56,144 bases of DNA from assembly GCA_002426015.1 (NCBI GenBank), contig DINS01000017.1:1-56144 (forward strand), in the 5' to 3' direction. Every line of letters begins with the position of its first letter. Positions within the stretch are counted from its first letter, which is position 1. Under the pieces are notes generated by a model that saw nothing but the letters and a program-made list of their open reading frames with translations, did no database searches and was not told the DNA's origin. Position numbers and translations under genes: made by a program. Below, in pieces: positions 9,792-18,416 of this stretch. This DNA is from Flavobacteriaceae bacterium UBA5534 (GTDB lineage Bacteria; Bacteroidota; Bacteroidia; Flavobacteriales; Flavobacteriaceae).

Positions 9792-9807
9792 TTGAAACTT
9801 TAACATT

Positions 9808-10410
9808 TTGGCTCTTCAACTAAAGTTAACAAAATCAAAATTTGAGTGCGGAACCGATGAAGCAGGACGTGGTTGTCTTGCAGGCCCAGTCACTGCAGCA
9901 GCAGTTATTCTTCCTGCTGGATTTGAAAATGAACTGTTAAATGATTCTAAACAATTATCAGAAAACTTACGCAACCAACTAAAACCAATTATTGAAAACA
10001 GGGCTGTTGCTTGGTCTTATTGTCATATTTTTCCTGATACTATTGACCAAATCAATATCTTGAACGCTTCTATTTTGGCTATGCACAAGTCTATTGAAAC
10101 CTTAGAGTTTAGGCCAGAGTTTATTTTGGTTGATGGCAACCGCTTTAAAACCTATCAAGATATTCCGCACCAAACCGTTATTAAAGGTGATGGAAAATAT
10201 CTCAATATAGCTGCCGCTTCTATTTTAGCCAAAACTTATCGCGATGCCTTTATGTGTAGCATCCATGAAGAATACCCAATGTATAACTGGAAACAAAATA
10301 AAGGCTACCCAACTAAAGAACATCGAGAAGCCATCAAAAAATATGGTATTACAAAATATCATCGCAAATCATTCAGATTATTAACAGAACAGTTACAATT
10401 AGACTTGTAA
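9808..10410 (+). CDS. rnhB: Ribonuclease HII
   Basis: The 200-residue cytoplasmic enzyme removes ribonucleotides from RNA-DNA hybrids. The active-site start motif CGTDEAGRGCLAGP has acidic residues Asp17 and Glu18. Further catalytic context is visible at ILVDGNRF and in AAASILAKTYRD. Length matches the family. The first usable start codon is TTG at 9808: there is no ATG ahead of the conserved motif, and the promoter element lies just upstream, so the TTG start is accepted. The next gene begins 28 bases later with its own weak -7 element. Confidence 0.95.
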   Translation: MALQLKLTKSKFECGTDEAGRGCLAGPVTAAAVILPAGFENELLNDSKQLSENLRNQLKPIIENRAVAWSYCHIFPDTIDQINILNASILAMHKSIETLEFRPEFILVDGNRFKTYQDIPHQTVIKGDGKYLNIAAASILAKTYRDAFMCSIHEEYPMYNWKQNKGYPTKEHREAIKKYGITKYHRKSFRLLTEQLQLDL

Positions 10411-10415
10411 CTTTT

Positions 10416-10423
10416 TATATTTG
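10416..10423 (+). promoter_or_regulatory. Putative -7 element ahead of the 810-residue lipoprotein gene
   Basis: TATATTTG matches TAnnTTTG and ends 15 bases before the ATG at 10439. No TTG lies 17-23 bases upstream. It covers an alternative TTG codon at 10421, which favours the ATG. Confidence 0.4.
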
Positions 10424-10438
10424 CAAAAAACCTTATCC

Positions 10439-12871
10439 ATGAGAAACATTTGGTTGTTATTAAGTTTTGTCCTTATTATATACAGTTGTAACAACAATAA
10501 AGTGCACCATTCCAATCTTATATCGTTGGTACCTCATAATTCGTCTATCATCATTAAGACTAATTCCATTGAGGGTTTAAATAGTGCTCTTAAAAATAAT
10601 TCTTTACTTAATGAGCTTTCAGAATATGGTCAACTAAAAAATCTTGAAAAGCATTTGCAATATCTCAAGCATTTAAAACCATCTGAGGCCTTTTTAATTT
10701 CTTTAGGAAAAGACGAAAATGATAGTTTGCAGATATCTATTATTACCAGATACCACGATAAGCTGTTCAACCTGGACTCGGTTGCAAATCATTCAGTAGA
10801 AACCATCAAAACTAATAATATGGCTATCACAAAAAACACTATTGAGGACCATGTCGTTTATAGTGTGGTTAATGATAGTATCTTTTTTGCATCGAACCAC
10901 AGGTCTTTGGTTGAAAATTCTTTTGAAGAACACAAAACTGATGAGGAACTTATTAGAATATACAACACTATCAACCCTAATACGTCGCTTTCCATTTTAA
11001 TCAATACTAAAAACAAAGCGCTAACTCCTTCTTTTTTCTTGAGTCAAACATTAAATGAAAAACAACTGACCAATTATTTCCTGTTAGATGCTGATTTGTC
11101 AAAAGATCAATTGAAATTCAATGGCATTACAAAAGCGGTAGATTCTTCAAAAAGTTTGATTAATGTATTTAAAAATACAGTCCCACAAGAAATTTTAGTG
11201 AGCAAAGTTTGTCCAATAGAAGCTGATGGCTTTTTAAGTTTCACTTTCAATAATTATAAAGCATTTAGTGAAAACCTGATTAAATTCAAAAAGAAAGATA
11301 GCCTTACCGCTACTTCACTTTTTGATACTGCATCAGAAATTGGTGTCCTATATAAAGGACAAACAAGAGCAGTAATTGTGCGTTCAATTGATGCCACTGC
11401 AATGAACGATTTGCTTTTGACGCAAAATGCTCTAGAAACGTATCGCGAAGTAGCAATTTACCCTTATGATAACCCGAAATTGTTCTACAATTATTTTTCG
11501 CCGTTTGTTACCTTTCAAAATGCTTCAAGATATGCCAATATTGATGATTTTTTCGTATTTTCTGACAATGACACCTTTTTAAAAGACATTATCTCTACGT
11601 ACCAGAACAATTCTGGTGTAGCAGAAACCAATGCCTATCAATCCATTATGGAACATTTAAGTGACGAATCTTCCTTGTTTTTTTACTCAAATTCTTCAAG
11701 TTTAAATCATATTTTTAACACTAATTTTTCAGAAGAAAAAACACTTAAAATTGACCAATATAAAGCATCAGCTATTCAATTTATTTATGATGCAGATTTT
11801 GCACATGTCAATGCCATCTTAAAACGCAACAAAAGCAGGGCTGTTGCCAACTCGGTTGCCGAAGACATCAGTGTTAAGTTGGATGCCGATTTACTGACCG
11901 ATCCACAGTTTGTAAACAATCATACCAACAGCCAGATGGAAGTTGTGGTTCAGGATATCAACAACAATTTATATCTCATTTCTAAAGACGGAAAAGTGCT
12001 ATGGAAAAAGCAATTGGACAGCAAGATTTTGGGCAAAGTAGAGCAAATAGACACCTATAAGAATGGTCGATTACAATTGGTTTTTGCGACACAAAAACGC
12101 GTATATATGTTAGACAGAAATGGTAAAGATGTGTCGCCATTTCCGTTGAAATTCAATGACGCAATTACACAACCTCTTTCGGTATTTGACTATGACAACA
12201 AAAAAGATTATCGCTTGATGGTCACACAAGGAAAATCAATTTTACTTTACGATAAACAAGGCAAAACAGTCAGTGGCTTTACTTACAAAAAAGCCGAAAA
12301 CACTATTAGTACACAACCAACCCATTTTAGAATTGGACGTAAAGATTATATCGTATTTGCACAGGGTAATGAACTTGAAATTTTAGATAGAGTAGGCAAA
12401 ACACGTGTTAAGGTGAAAAACAATATTTCTTTTTCTGGCAATGCCATTTACCTGTATAACAATAAGTTCACTACAACCAACAGTAAGGGTGAGTTGATAC
12501 AGATTGATGAAAATGGTAAAATGAGCACCAGCAACCTCAACCTTGCCGAAAAACACGCCATTACAACTACTAGTAAAACATTGGTGACGCTTTCTGATAA
12601 TATCTTAAAAATAAAATCAAATACTGTCGAATTGGAGTTTGGCGATTATACAGTGCCAAAAATCTTTTACCTCAATGACAAAATATATGTGTCTATAACC
12701 GATTTACAAACCAAAAAAGTCTATTTATTTGACAGCAATGGTAAATTAATCGATAATTTCCCAGTGTATGGCAACTCATCCATTGAGTTAGATAATATTG
12801 ATAAAGAAAAAAGCTTGGAATTTGTCACTAAAGGTGATAGTAATTCAATAATTATCTATCAAATCAATTAG
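10439..12871 (+). CDS. Large lipoprotein with C-terminal propeller-like repeats, function unknown
   Basis: The 810-residue protein starts at the ATG that gives a clean lipoprotein signal (LIIYSC, Cys17). An in-frame TTG 18 bases earlier would only blur it. Residues about 20-470 form an alpha/beta region beginning LISLVPHNSSIIIKTN, of the kind seen in DUF3352-like proteins. From about residue 490 there are repeated blade-like units (NLYLISKDGKVLWKKQL, RVYMLDRNGKDVSPFPL, ILLYDKQGKTVSGF, VYLFDSNGKLIDNFPV). These resemble the PQQ/BamB-type beta-propeller pattern of 'hxxxDxxGKxxxxxxL'. It is probably anchored to the periplasmic or outer face of the envelope. No catalytic motif is seen, and linkage to rnhB is positional only. 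Confidence 0.6.
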   Translation: MRNIWLLLSFVLIIYSCNNNKVHHSNLISLVPHNSSIIIKTNSIEGLNSALKNNSLLNELSEYGQLKNLEKHLQYLKHLKPSEAFLISLGKDENDSLQISIITRYHDKLFNLDSVANHSVETIKTNNMAITKNTIEDHVVYSVVNDSIFFASNHRSLVENSFEEHKTDEELIRIYNTINPNTSLSILINTKNKALTPSFFLSQTLNEKQLTNYFLLDADLSKDQLKFNGITKAVDSSKSLINVFKNTVPQEILVSKVCPIEADGFLSFTFNNYKAFSENLIKFKKKDSLTATSLFDTASEIGVLYKGQTRAVIVRSIDATAMNDLLLTQNALETYREVAIYPYDNPKLFYNYFSPFVTFQNASRYANIDDFFVFSDNDTFLKDIISTYQNNSGVAETNAYQSIMEHLSDESSLFFYSNSSSLNHIFNTNFSEEKTLKIDQYKASAIQFIYDADFAHVNAILKRNKSRAVANSVAEDISVKLDADLLTDPQFVNNHTNSQMEVVVQDINNNLYLISKDGKVLWKKQLDSKILGKVEQIDTYKNGRLQLVFATQKRVYMLDRNGKDVSPFPLKFNDAITQPLSVFDYDNKKDYRLMVTQGKSILLYDKQGKTVSGFTYKKAENTISTQPTHFRIGRKDYIVFAQGNELEILDRVGKTRVKVKNNISFSGNAIYLYNNKFTTTNSKGELIQIDENGKMSTSNLNLAEKHAITTTSKTLVTLSDNILKIKSNTVELEFGDYTVPKIFYLNDKIYVSITDLQTKKVYLFDSNGKLIDNFPVYGNSSIELDNIDKEKSLEFVTKGDSNSIIIYQIN

Positions 12872-12976
12872 TTTTAGGTTTCCAACTATACAAAAAACGA
12901 TACTGCATACACATTAATCTTTTCATTGTAAAAAGATTTAGCTATCTTTAGAGATGCTATAAATCAACATCTTACA

Positions 12977-14299
12977 ATGAAAACAACAATTATCTTACGA
13001 CTATTATCAGTGTTTTTGTTAGCATTTTTTACTGTACCAAATGCCAATGCACAAATACTGAAAAAATTAAAAAAGAAAGCCGAACAAACTGTTGAGCGTA
13101 AATTGGAGCAAAAAACAGAAAAGGAAACCGAAAAAGCGATGGATTCTGTATTGAATCCAAATGAAAAGACACCTTCAAAAGAAAACCCATCAAAGGAATC
13201 AAATGATAAGTCGTCAACTTCCGATACTACTAATCCTAAAAACGATCCATCAAAAGACATCAATAACCCCAATGTCTCCGATAATTTAGAAGTCTATAGT
13301 AAATTTGACTTTGTCCCAGGAGACAAGTTGTTGTTTTTTGACGATTTCTCACAAGATTTTATTGGAGATTTCCCGTCAAAATGGAACACCAACGGTTCTG
13401 GTGAGGTGATAAAACTCAACAAAGCCGAAGGCAATTGGTTTGAATTTAAGCCTGGTTATAAGATTCAATATTTACCACTACTCAACACTCAACTTCCTGA
13501 AGAATATACCATTGAATTTGATTTGGTCTCTGATGGTCTAGACAACAAAACTTCTTCTACAGCTGTTTTAAGCATTACATTAGATGACAACAGGACTTTT
13601 AATGTTGGCAAAAGCTATTCATTTGTCAATATACCGTTCGGTCAATATAGTGCTTTTGGCATTAGAGTTAAAAGCATACACAACAATGATGTTTTAATTA
13701 ACAGCATACTTACAGCAGACATCAGAGACGAAGTTAAAAACAAGCCACATATTTCGATTGCCGTAAACAAAAGGCGATTTAGATTATGGATCAATGAAGT
13801 CAAATATGTTGATATCCCGCAATTTATACCTGAAGGAAATGTACTACAAGGATTAAAATTCAATCTTCAAAATTTCAAGGATGGCAAAGAACGGCTATTC
13901 ATCCAAAACATGAAAATTGCTGAAGGCGGTTTAGATTTACGTCGAACATTGATGACTGACGGAAGAGTGTCAACAAACGGTATCTTATTCGATTCGGGTT
14001 CGGCAAATATCCAGCCACGATCGCTAGGTATCATTATGCAAATTTCGCAGGTTTTAAAACAAGATGAAAACATGAAACTCAATATTGTTGGCCACACAGA
14101 TGCTGATGGAAGCGACGAAGCAAACTTAAAATTATCAAAAGACCGAGCACAAGCCGTAAAAAATGCTCTGGTTGACATCTATAAAATCTCTGCAAGTCGA
14201 CTTCAAACCGATGGCAAAGGAGAGGCTGTGCCTGTAGGAGACAACTCGACAGCTGCAGGAAAAGCACAAAACAGACGTGTAGAATTTATCAAAATGTAA
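12977..14299 (+). CDS. OmpA-family outer-membrane protein with extra N-terminal sandwich domain
   Basis: The 440-residue protein has a signal peptide (cleavage after ANAQ, about residue 26). A highly charged Lys/Glu/Ser/Pro linker follows to about residue 95. Residues 105-310 look like a concanavalin/LamG-type beta-sandwich (LLFFDDFSQDFIGDFPSKW, YTIEFDLVSD, FRLWINEVKY). The C-terminal OmpA peptidoglycan-binding domain spans about 335-440 (FDSGSANI, LNIVGHTDADG, LSKDRAQAVKNAL, NRRVEFIKM). It likely tethers outer membrane or surface material to the cell wall. A weak TATCTTTA lies about 27 bases upstream and a strong hairpin terminator follows, so it is monocistronic. The OmpA domain is sure; the sandwich assignment is by pattern. 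Confidence 0.85.
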   Translation: MKTTIILRLLSVFLLAFFTVPNANAQILKKLKKKAEQTVERKLEQKTEKETEKAMDSVLNPNEKTPSKENPSKESNDKSSTSDTTNPKNDPSKDINNPNVSDNLEVYSKFDFVPGDKLLFFDDFSQDFIGDFPSKWNTNGSGEVIKLNKAEGNWFEFKPGYKIQYLPLLNTQLPEEYTIEFDLVSDGLDNKTSSTAVLSITLDDNRTFNVGKSYSFVNIPFGQYSAFGIRVKSIHNNDVLINSILTADIRDEVKNKPHISIAVNKRRFRLWINEVKYVDIPQFIPEGNVLQGLKFNLQNFKDGKERLFIQNMKIAEGGLDLRRTLMTDGRVSTNGILFDSGSANIQPRSLGIIMQISQVLKQDENMKLNIVGHTDADGSDEANLKLSKDRAQAVKNALVDIYKISASRLQTDGKGEAVPVGDNSTAAGKAQNRRVEFIKM

Positions 14300-14325
14300 C
14301 GATAACCAAATCGATGCCTCGATCT

Positions 14326-14357
14326 AAAAACGCTAAAGAATTTTCTTTGGCGTTTTT
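14326..14357 (+). terminator. Intrinsic terminator after the OmpA-family gene
   Basis: A 15-base-pair stem (arms AAAAACGCTAAAGAA and TTCTTTGGCGTTTTT, one T-G pair) with a two-base loop, ending in a T run. Confidence 0.85.
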
Positions 14358-14419
14358 GTGTTTTTATTCCTTACAAAATTGTGTAGTATTGCATTCATTT
14401 AATACAATATTGCCAAATC

Positions 14420-15469
14420 ATGATAAAACGTACCAAAGCAGCTCTTACCAAATGTATTCTTCATAAGGTTGGGAACAAATTCAATAGCACAAAAAATGCC
14501 TTTTCAGAACAAGAAATCGATTTTGACGAGGTGAGTTATGACCTTATGTTACCCTATCTATTGCGCCCATTTGAAAGTGTTGTAGAAAGCTATCGGTTTA
14601 ACCACCACAGTAACATAAATCTTAACGAAATCAATAGCTATGCGTCACAATTGTTTACTGATGAGAGCAATTTTGTAGAGATTTCCAAACATATTGTTAC
14701 TCATTTATTTGAGCAAAGTACGTCAGCTCAAATAAAAACTGGCGATGTACTCATCTGTCTTTTTAAAGATATCCAATATGAAGAGATGTTTGTCGATGCC
14801 GTTGGTATATTCAAGATTGAAAGCAAAAGTGAATTCTTTCAAACTTATTTAGAGGGCAAAAGCTATGATATCATGACCCAAAAAGGAATTCCGACCAAAA
14901 AAGTGGACAAAGGTTGTTTAATTTTAAACACTGCAGATACCGAAGGCAATATTGTATTTAGTGTCGATCACAACTCATACGACACACAATATTGGATCAA
15001 ACAATTTTTGAACATCAAATATCCTGATGACTATAACCAGCACACCAAAAATTACATCGAATTGTGCAAAGATTTCAGTACAGATATATTAAAACCAAGC
15101 TTTGGAGGACAGGAACAAAGTTCTTTTTTGGCAAAAACCGTTGACTTTTTTAAGGAAAATGAAGTGATCAATGTAGAACTTTTTAAAGACGATGTTTTTG
15201 AAGAAGATAAATTCAAAGACCTATTTGACGATTACAAAAAGGGATTTGAAACTGAAAAATCTGTGCTTATTCGCAATCAATTTGATGTGTCTGAAATCGT
15301 TCTGAAAAAGCAAAAACAAAAGCTCAAAACTGAAATAAAACTCGACACCAATATCCAGATTAAGCTCGATGTCGATGCACCAGATGCTTCTGCAGAATAT
15401 TTAGAGCGAGGTTATGACGAGGTCAAAAAAATGCACTATTACAAGGTGTTTTTTAATGAAGAAGGGTAG
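14420..15469 (+). CDS. Nucleoid-associated protein (NdpA/YejK family)
   Basis: The 349-residue cytoplasmic protein lacks a signal peptide or membrane segments. Its size and features fit the 37-kDa nucleoid-associated protein family (PF04245): LMLPYLLRPF near residue 45, a central 'GDVLICLFKDI' strand, and a C-terminal half with FFKENEVINVELFKDDVF and GYDEVKKMHYYKVFFNEE. Members bind the nucleoid; their precise role outside enterobacteria is not established. It is flanked by a terminator upstream and a short gap downstream, so it is probably transcribed alone. Confidence 0.8.
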   Translation: MIKRTKAALTKCILHKVGNKFNSTKNAFSEQEIDFDEVSYDLMLPYLLRPFESVVESYRFNHHSNINLNEINSYASQLFTDESNFVEISKHIVTHLFEQSTSAQIKTGDVLICLFKDIQYEEMFVDAVGIFKIESKSEFFQTYLEGKSYDIMTQKGIPTKKVDKGCLILNTADTEGNIVFSVDHNSYDTQYWIKQFLNIKYPDDYNQHTKNYIELCKDFSTDILKPSFGGQEQSSFLAKTVDFFKENEVINVELFKDDVFEEDKFKDLFDDYKKGFETEKSVLIRNQFDVSEIVLKKQKQKLKTEIKLDTNIQIKLDVDAPDASAEYLERGYDEVKKMHYYKVFFNEEG

Positions 15470-15544
15470 ATAAGCTTTGTCTTTGTGAGAAAAATAGTCT
15501 AAATTAGTAGAACCTTTTTGATCTATTAGTAACTCATCATCACT

Positions 15545-15745
15545 ATGAAAAAAATATATTCAGGAACTTCTCAAGCAAAAATATTAGGGGTGAAAGATCT
15601 TTTGGAAACCAATGGCATAGCGTATCAAGAGATCAATAAATTAGATTCAAGTTATGTTGGTCTTTTTGGAGACATCGAAATTCATGTTGATGAAGCAGAT
15701 GTTGAACGTGCCGAAAAACTATTACAAGCAAATACTTTAGATTGA
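15545..15745 (+). CDS. DUF2007 domain protein (small putative signal-transducing protein)
   Basis: This 66-residue protein matches the short DUF2007 fold: MKKIYSGTSQAKILGVKDLLETNGI, then a middle strand GLFGDIEIHVDEADVERAEKLL. The family resembles a truncated ACT/PII-like ferredoxin fold and has no settled function. It is cytoplasmic. Its stop is only two bases from the stop of the convergent membrane gene, with no hairpin between them, so transcripts are expected to overlap. Confidence 0.8.
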   Translation: MKKIYSGTSQAKILGVKDLLETNGIAYQEINKLDSSYVGLFGDIEIHVDEADVERAEKLLQANTLD

Positions 15746-15747
15746 TA

Positions 15748-16227
15748 TTACTCCTTTATCTGTCCTTTAATCTCATCAATCTCTGAAATTCTGGTTTTAG
15801 TTTGGTTCTCCTTAACGAGTTTATACAAATAAAAAGCTTCTACGACTGTCCAAACCCCAAATACAAACATTGGTATTGAGAAAATTAGTACTACATAGTT
15901 GTCACTTGGGTTAGCAACATTAGCTAAAGTGTAATGCAAAAAACTTGAAACAACAACAAAGGACATTCCAAAGGAAATACATATAAACCAAAATATAGGT
16001 TCAACTTTAGGCATTGGCAATTGTGCTTTATACAATCTATAAAACGATTTGGTCTTTAAATGAAAGTAAAAACTGCATATCCCAAAAAAAGTCATCCCTA
16101 TAGGAATCAACATCGAATATTCAAAACGTGGTGCTTCATATAAAAGCACATAAGCAATGAGTCCACCTGGAAATAAAGCAAAAGGCACGGTTAAAATGAT
16201 AAGAATGATTTTTTGAATGTGACCCAT
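15748..16227 (-). CDS. Four-helix membrane protein of unknown function
   Basis: The 159-residue product has four predicted membrane segments (about 7-29, 40-58, 79-99 and 110-132) and a short charged C-terminal tail. No motif links it to a known family. It starts 8 bases after the lipB stop on the same strand and so is probably co-transcribed from the lipB promoter. A link to lipoylation is not implied by the sequence. Confidence 0.6.
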   Translation of the reverse strand: MGHIQKIILIILTVPFALFPGGLIAYVLLYEAPRFEYSMLIPIGMTFFGICSFYFHLKTKSFYRLYKAQLPMPKVEPIFWFICISFGMSFVVVSSFLHYTLANVANPSDNYVVLIFSIPMFVFGVWTVVEAFYLYKLVKENQTKTRISEIDEIKGQIKE

Positions 16228-16235
16228 GAATTTTT

Positions 16236-16955
16236 TTAACTATTTGAAGCGGCTTGATATTGATAGTCTGCTTCAAAAAGAGTTGCAAAATGTTTCAATA
16301 ATTTTTCTTTAACTTGGAATTCATCAACTTTTTCAATTCCAAGTTCATTATTAAGAGTCGTAACGGCTTTTCCTCTGATACCACAAGGGATGATATTGTC
16401 AAAATACCCCAAATCGGCATTGACGTTTAACGCAAAACCATGCATGGTTACCCAACGACTGGCCCTAACTCCCATGGCACAAATTTTTCGAGCAAAAGGT
16501 GTCCCAACATCTAACCAAACTCCTGTTTCGCCAGGACTACGCTCGGCCTTCAAGCCATAATCGGCAAGGGTAAGTATGATCATTTCTTCCAAAAAGCGAA
16601 GGTACTTGTGAATATCGGTAAAGAAGTTTTCCAAATCGAGAATTGGATAACCCACAATCTGTCCAGGTCCATGATAGGTAATATCACCTCCTCTATTGAT
16701 CTTGTAAAAAGTAGCACCTTTTTGCTTCAGTTGCTCTTCGCTCAAAAGTAAATTGGACATGTCGCCACTCTTACCTAAAGTATAAACATGTGGATGCTCT
16801 ACAAACAAGAAATAATTGGTGGTTTCTAAAGCTGTAGCCTCTCGCCTATTCTTGATTTTTGTATCAACAACCGACTTAAACAATTGCTCCTGGTATTCCC
16901 AAGTCGCTTTATAATCTTTAAAACCTAAATCTTGTATCTCAACAATTTTATTCAT
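16236..16955 (-). CDS. lipB: Octanoyltransferase (lipoyl-ACP:protein N-lipoyltransferase, LipB)
   Basis: The 239-residue cytoplasmic enzyme moves octanoyl from acyl carrier protein to lipoyl domains of 2-oxoacid dehydrogenases. Family signatures are complete: HPHVYTLGKSGD (54-65), RGGDITYHGPGQ (88-99), the catalytic Lys157 in ARKICAMG, HGFALNV (172-178), and catalytic Cys191 in IIPCGI. Length is normal. A -7 element lies only six bases upstream of the ATG, so the mRNA is predicted to be leaderless or nearly so. The companion lipoyl synthase gene is not in the window. Confidence 0.97.
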   Translation of the reverse strand: MNKIVEIQDLGFKDYKATWEYQEQLFKSVVDTKIKNRREATALETTNYFLFVEHPHVYTLGKSGDMSNLLLSEEQLKQKGATFYKINRGGDITYHGPGQIVGYPILDLENFFTDIHKYLRFLEEMIILTLADYGLKAERSPGETGVWLDVGTPFARKICAMGVRASRWVTMHGFALNVNADLGYFDNIIPCGIRGKAVTTLNNELGIEKVDEFQVKEKLLKHFATLFEADYQYQAASNS

Positions 16956-16961
16956 AGGCTA

Positions 16962-16969
16962 CAAAGATA
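16962..16969 (-). promoter_or_regulatory. -7 element of lipB, implying a leaderless transcript
   Basis: The minus strand reads TATCTTTG, a full TAnnTTTG match, with only six bases between it and the lipB ATG (16955). It fills the 20-base gap between the YqaE-type gene and lipB. No TTG stands at the canonical distance. Confidence 0.5.
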
Positions 16970-16975
16970 GGCATT

Positions 16976-17134
16976 TTATGACTTTGGGTTATTAAGAATA
17001 ACTAAAGCTGCTATAACGCCAGGTACCCAGCCACAAAGCCACAATAAAAAGACAATAACAATTGAGCCACAACCCTTGTCAATAACAGCAAACGGTGGAC
17101 AAAATATAGAAAGCAAAACTCTCCAAATACTCAT
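16976..17134 (-). CDS. YqaE/Pmp3 family membrane peptide
   Basis: The 52-residue protein has two membrane helices (about 3-21 and 27-49) and the family pattern FCPPFAVIDKGCGS..WLCGWVPGVIAAL. Pmp3/YqaE proteolipids are small membrane proteins linked to membrane potential and salt stress in other organisms. An earlier in-frame ATG at 17176 would add 14 polar residues with no counterpart in the family, so the ATG at 17134 is used. The next gene on this strand, lipB, has its own promoter element. Confidence 0.85.
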   Translation of the reverse strand: MSIWRVLLSIFCPPFAVIDKGCGSIVIVFLLWLCGWVPGVIAALVILNNPKS

Positions 17135-17253
17135 AATGATTGATTTTTGATGATTGATGTAATTATTGGACGTCATTAATAGTCATTTGTTACATTGTCA
17201 CCCAATAGAGTATGAGTATTTCATTTTAAAATAAATTATAGTAGATTCGTAAC

Positions 17254-18309
17254 ATGAGAACACGCTTGGTAATATTGTTTTTGTTATTTACCTCATTGAC
17301 TTCTAAAGCACAGTTTAGCTTTAGTGGACATGTAGATAAAAAACAATGGCATGATAACGTCTATCTCTCAATAATTGAAGACTACAGAAAAATTTCCGGT
17401 GTTTATTCTGAACAAATTATCGCCCGAATAAAAACAGATAGTTTAGGTTATTTTGAATTTACTGGGAACCAATTAGAAAACGAAAACAGGATCTATAGAA
17501 TACACGTGGACAATTGTTTTGACGATGACCAAGGCCGTAATCATTTCAATGGTCATTGTGATGATAGCAAAGAGGTGATTTTTATTGCCAAAAACAGCGA
17601 TACAATTGTACTTCCCTTTTCTTTTGAAAAGCAAATGTTTTGCGATATTCAATCAAACAATGAAAAAGCAACTGTTTTTGTTAAAATAGATTCTTTAAGG
17701 GAAGAAATGAGATTCGCTTTTGGCGAGTATCGAAGTGAAGCCAGCCGAAAACTAAATAACAAAAAATGGTTCAAAACCTTACAAGATTATGGTAAAGAGC
17801 TTAACGAACCCATAGCCGAGCTTTATATTTATTCCTTTTTGTCGGATAGGCGCAATGATTTGCACGAGCATTATTTAGAAGATTTAAAAACCAACGCTTA
17901 TTATGATGCCTTACTGGATCGTTTAGTTAAATATTATCCAAACTCACCATATACGAAGCAATATAAAGCAGAACTAGCTTCTGATGAATTTATAGTAAAC
18001 ACAACTTCTGACTCTAAATTCAATTATAATTATATACTCTATTTTATTTTAGCTTTATCCCTTATTGGTAATATTTGGTTCTGGTTACATTATAAAAAAC
18101 TCCAAACTAAAACAATTGACAATGCTAAAGAACAATTGACCAAGCAAGAGCAAAATATTTTAACCCTTTTGCTTGAAGAAAAATCAAATAAGGAGATAGC
18201 AGATACACTTTTTGTAAGTTTAAGCACTGTAAAAACCCACATTAACAACATCTACAAAAAATTAAACGTCAATTCGAGAGACGATATCAAATCACTGTTT
18301 AACAATTAG
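17254..18309 (+). CDS. Membrane-tethered regulator with C-terminal LuxR-type DNA-binding domain
   Basis: The 351-residue protein has a cleavable-looking signal peptide (to about residue 19, TSKAQ) and a periplasmic beta-rich region that begins like a DUF4369-type domain. One membrane helix (about 257-279, YILYFILALSLIGNIWFWL) follows. A cytoplasmic LuxR/GerE helix-turn-helix ends the protein (about 293-349; LTKQEQNILTLLLEEKSNKEIA, STVKTHINNIYKKL). No kinase or receiver domain is present, so this is a one-component transmembrane regulator of ToxR/CadC-like logic (inference). A 10-base palindrome lies 19 bases past its stop, ahead of the DUF1573 gene. The sensed signal is unknown; four cysteines in the periplasmic part (residues about 89-131) are notable. 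Confidence 0.8.
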   Translation: MRTRLVILFLLFTSLTSKAQFSFSGHVDKKQWHDNVYLSIIEDYRKISGVYSEQIIARIKTDSLGYFEFTGNQLENENRIYRIHVDNCFDDDQGRNHFNGHCDDSKEVIFIAKNSDTIVLPFSFEKQMFCDIQSNNEKATVFVKIDSLREEMRFAFGEYRSEASRKLNNKKWFKTLQDYGKELNEPIAELYIYSFLSDRRNDLHEHYLEDLKTNAYYDALLDRLVKYYPNSPYTKQYKAELASDEFIVNTTSDSKFNYNYILYFILALSLIGNIWFWLHYKKLQTKTIDNAKEQLTKQEQNILTLLLEEKSNKEIADTLFVSLSTVKTHINNIYKKLNVNSRDDIKSLFNN

Positions 18310-18327
18310 TTGTAAAATTCAACCTAG

Positions 18328-18337
18328 GTACTAGTAC
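18328..18337. promoter_or_regulatory. Perfect palindrome, possible operator for the LuxR-type regulator
   Basis: GTACTAGTAC is a perfect inverted repeat in the 107-base gap between the regulator and the DUF1573 gene. LuxR/NarL-type domains often bind inverted repeats with TAC..GTA halves, so it is a candidate operator. A single 10-base palindrome can also arise by chance. Confidence 0.3.
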
Positions 18338-18416
18338 TCATTTCAACCTCAATTTTTTCTATTTTATTTAATGTTTTTAGGATGTTTGTTTCATTATTAA
18401 TCAAAATTCAAACATT

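Noticed and set aside
13867..14178. 103-residue reverse-strand frame opposite the OmpA-family gene
   Set aside because: Overlaps the conserved OmpA domain and has no independent signal.
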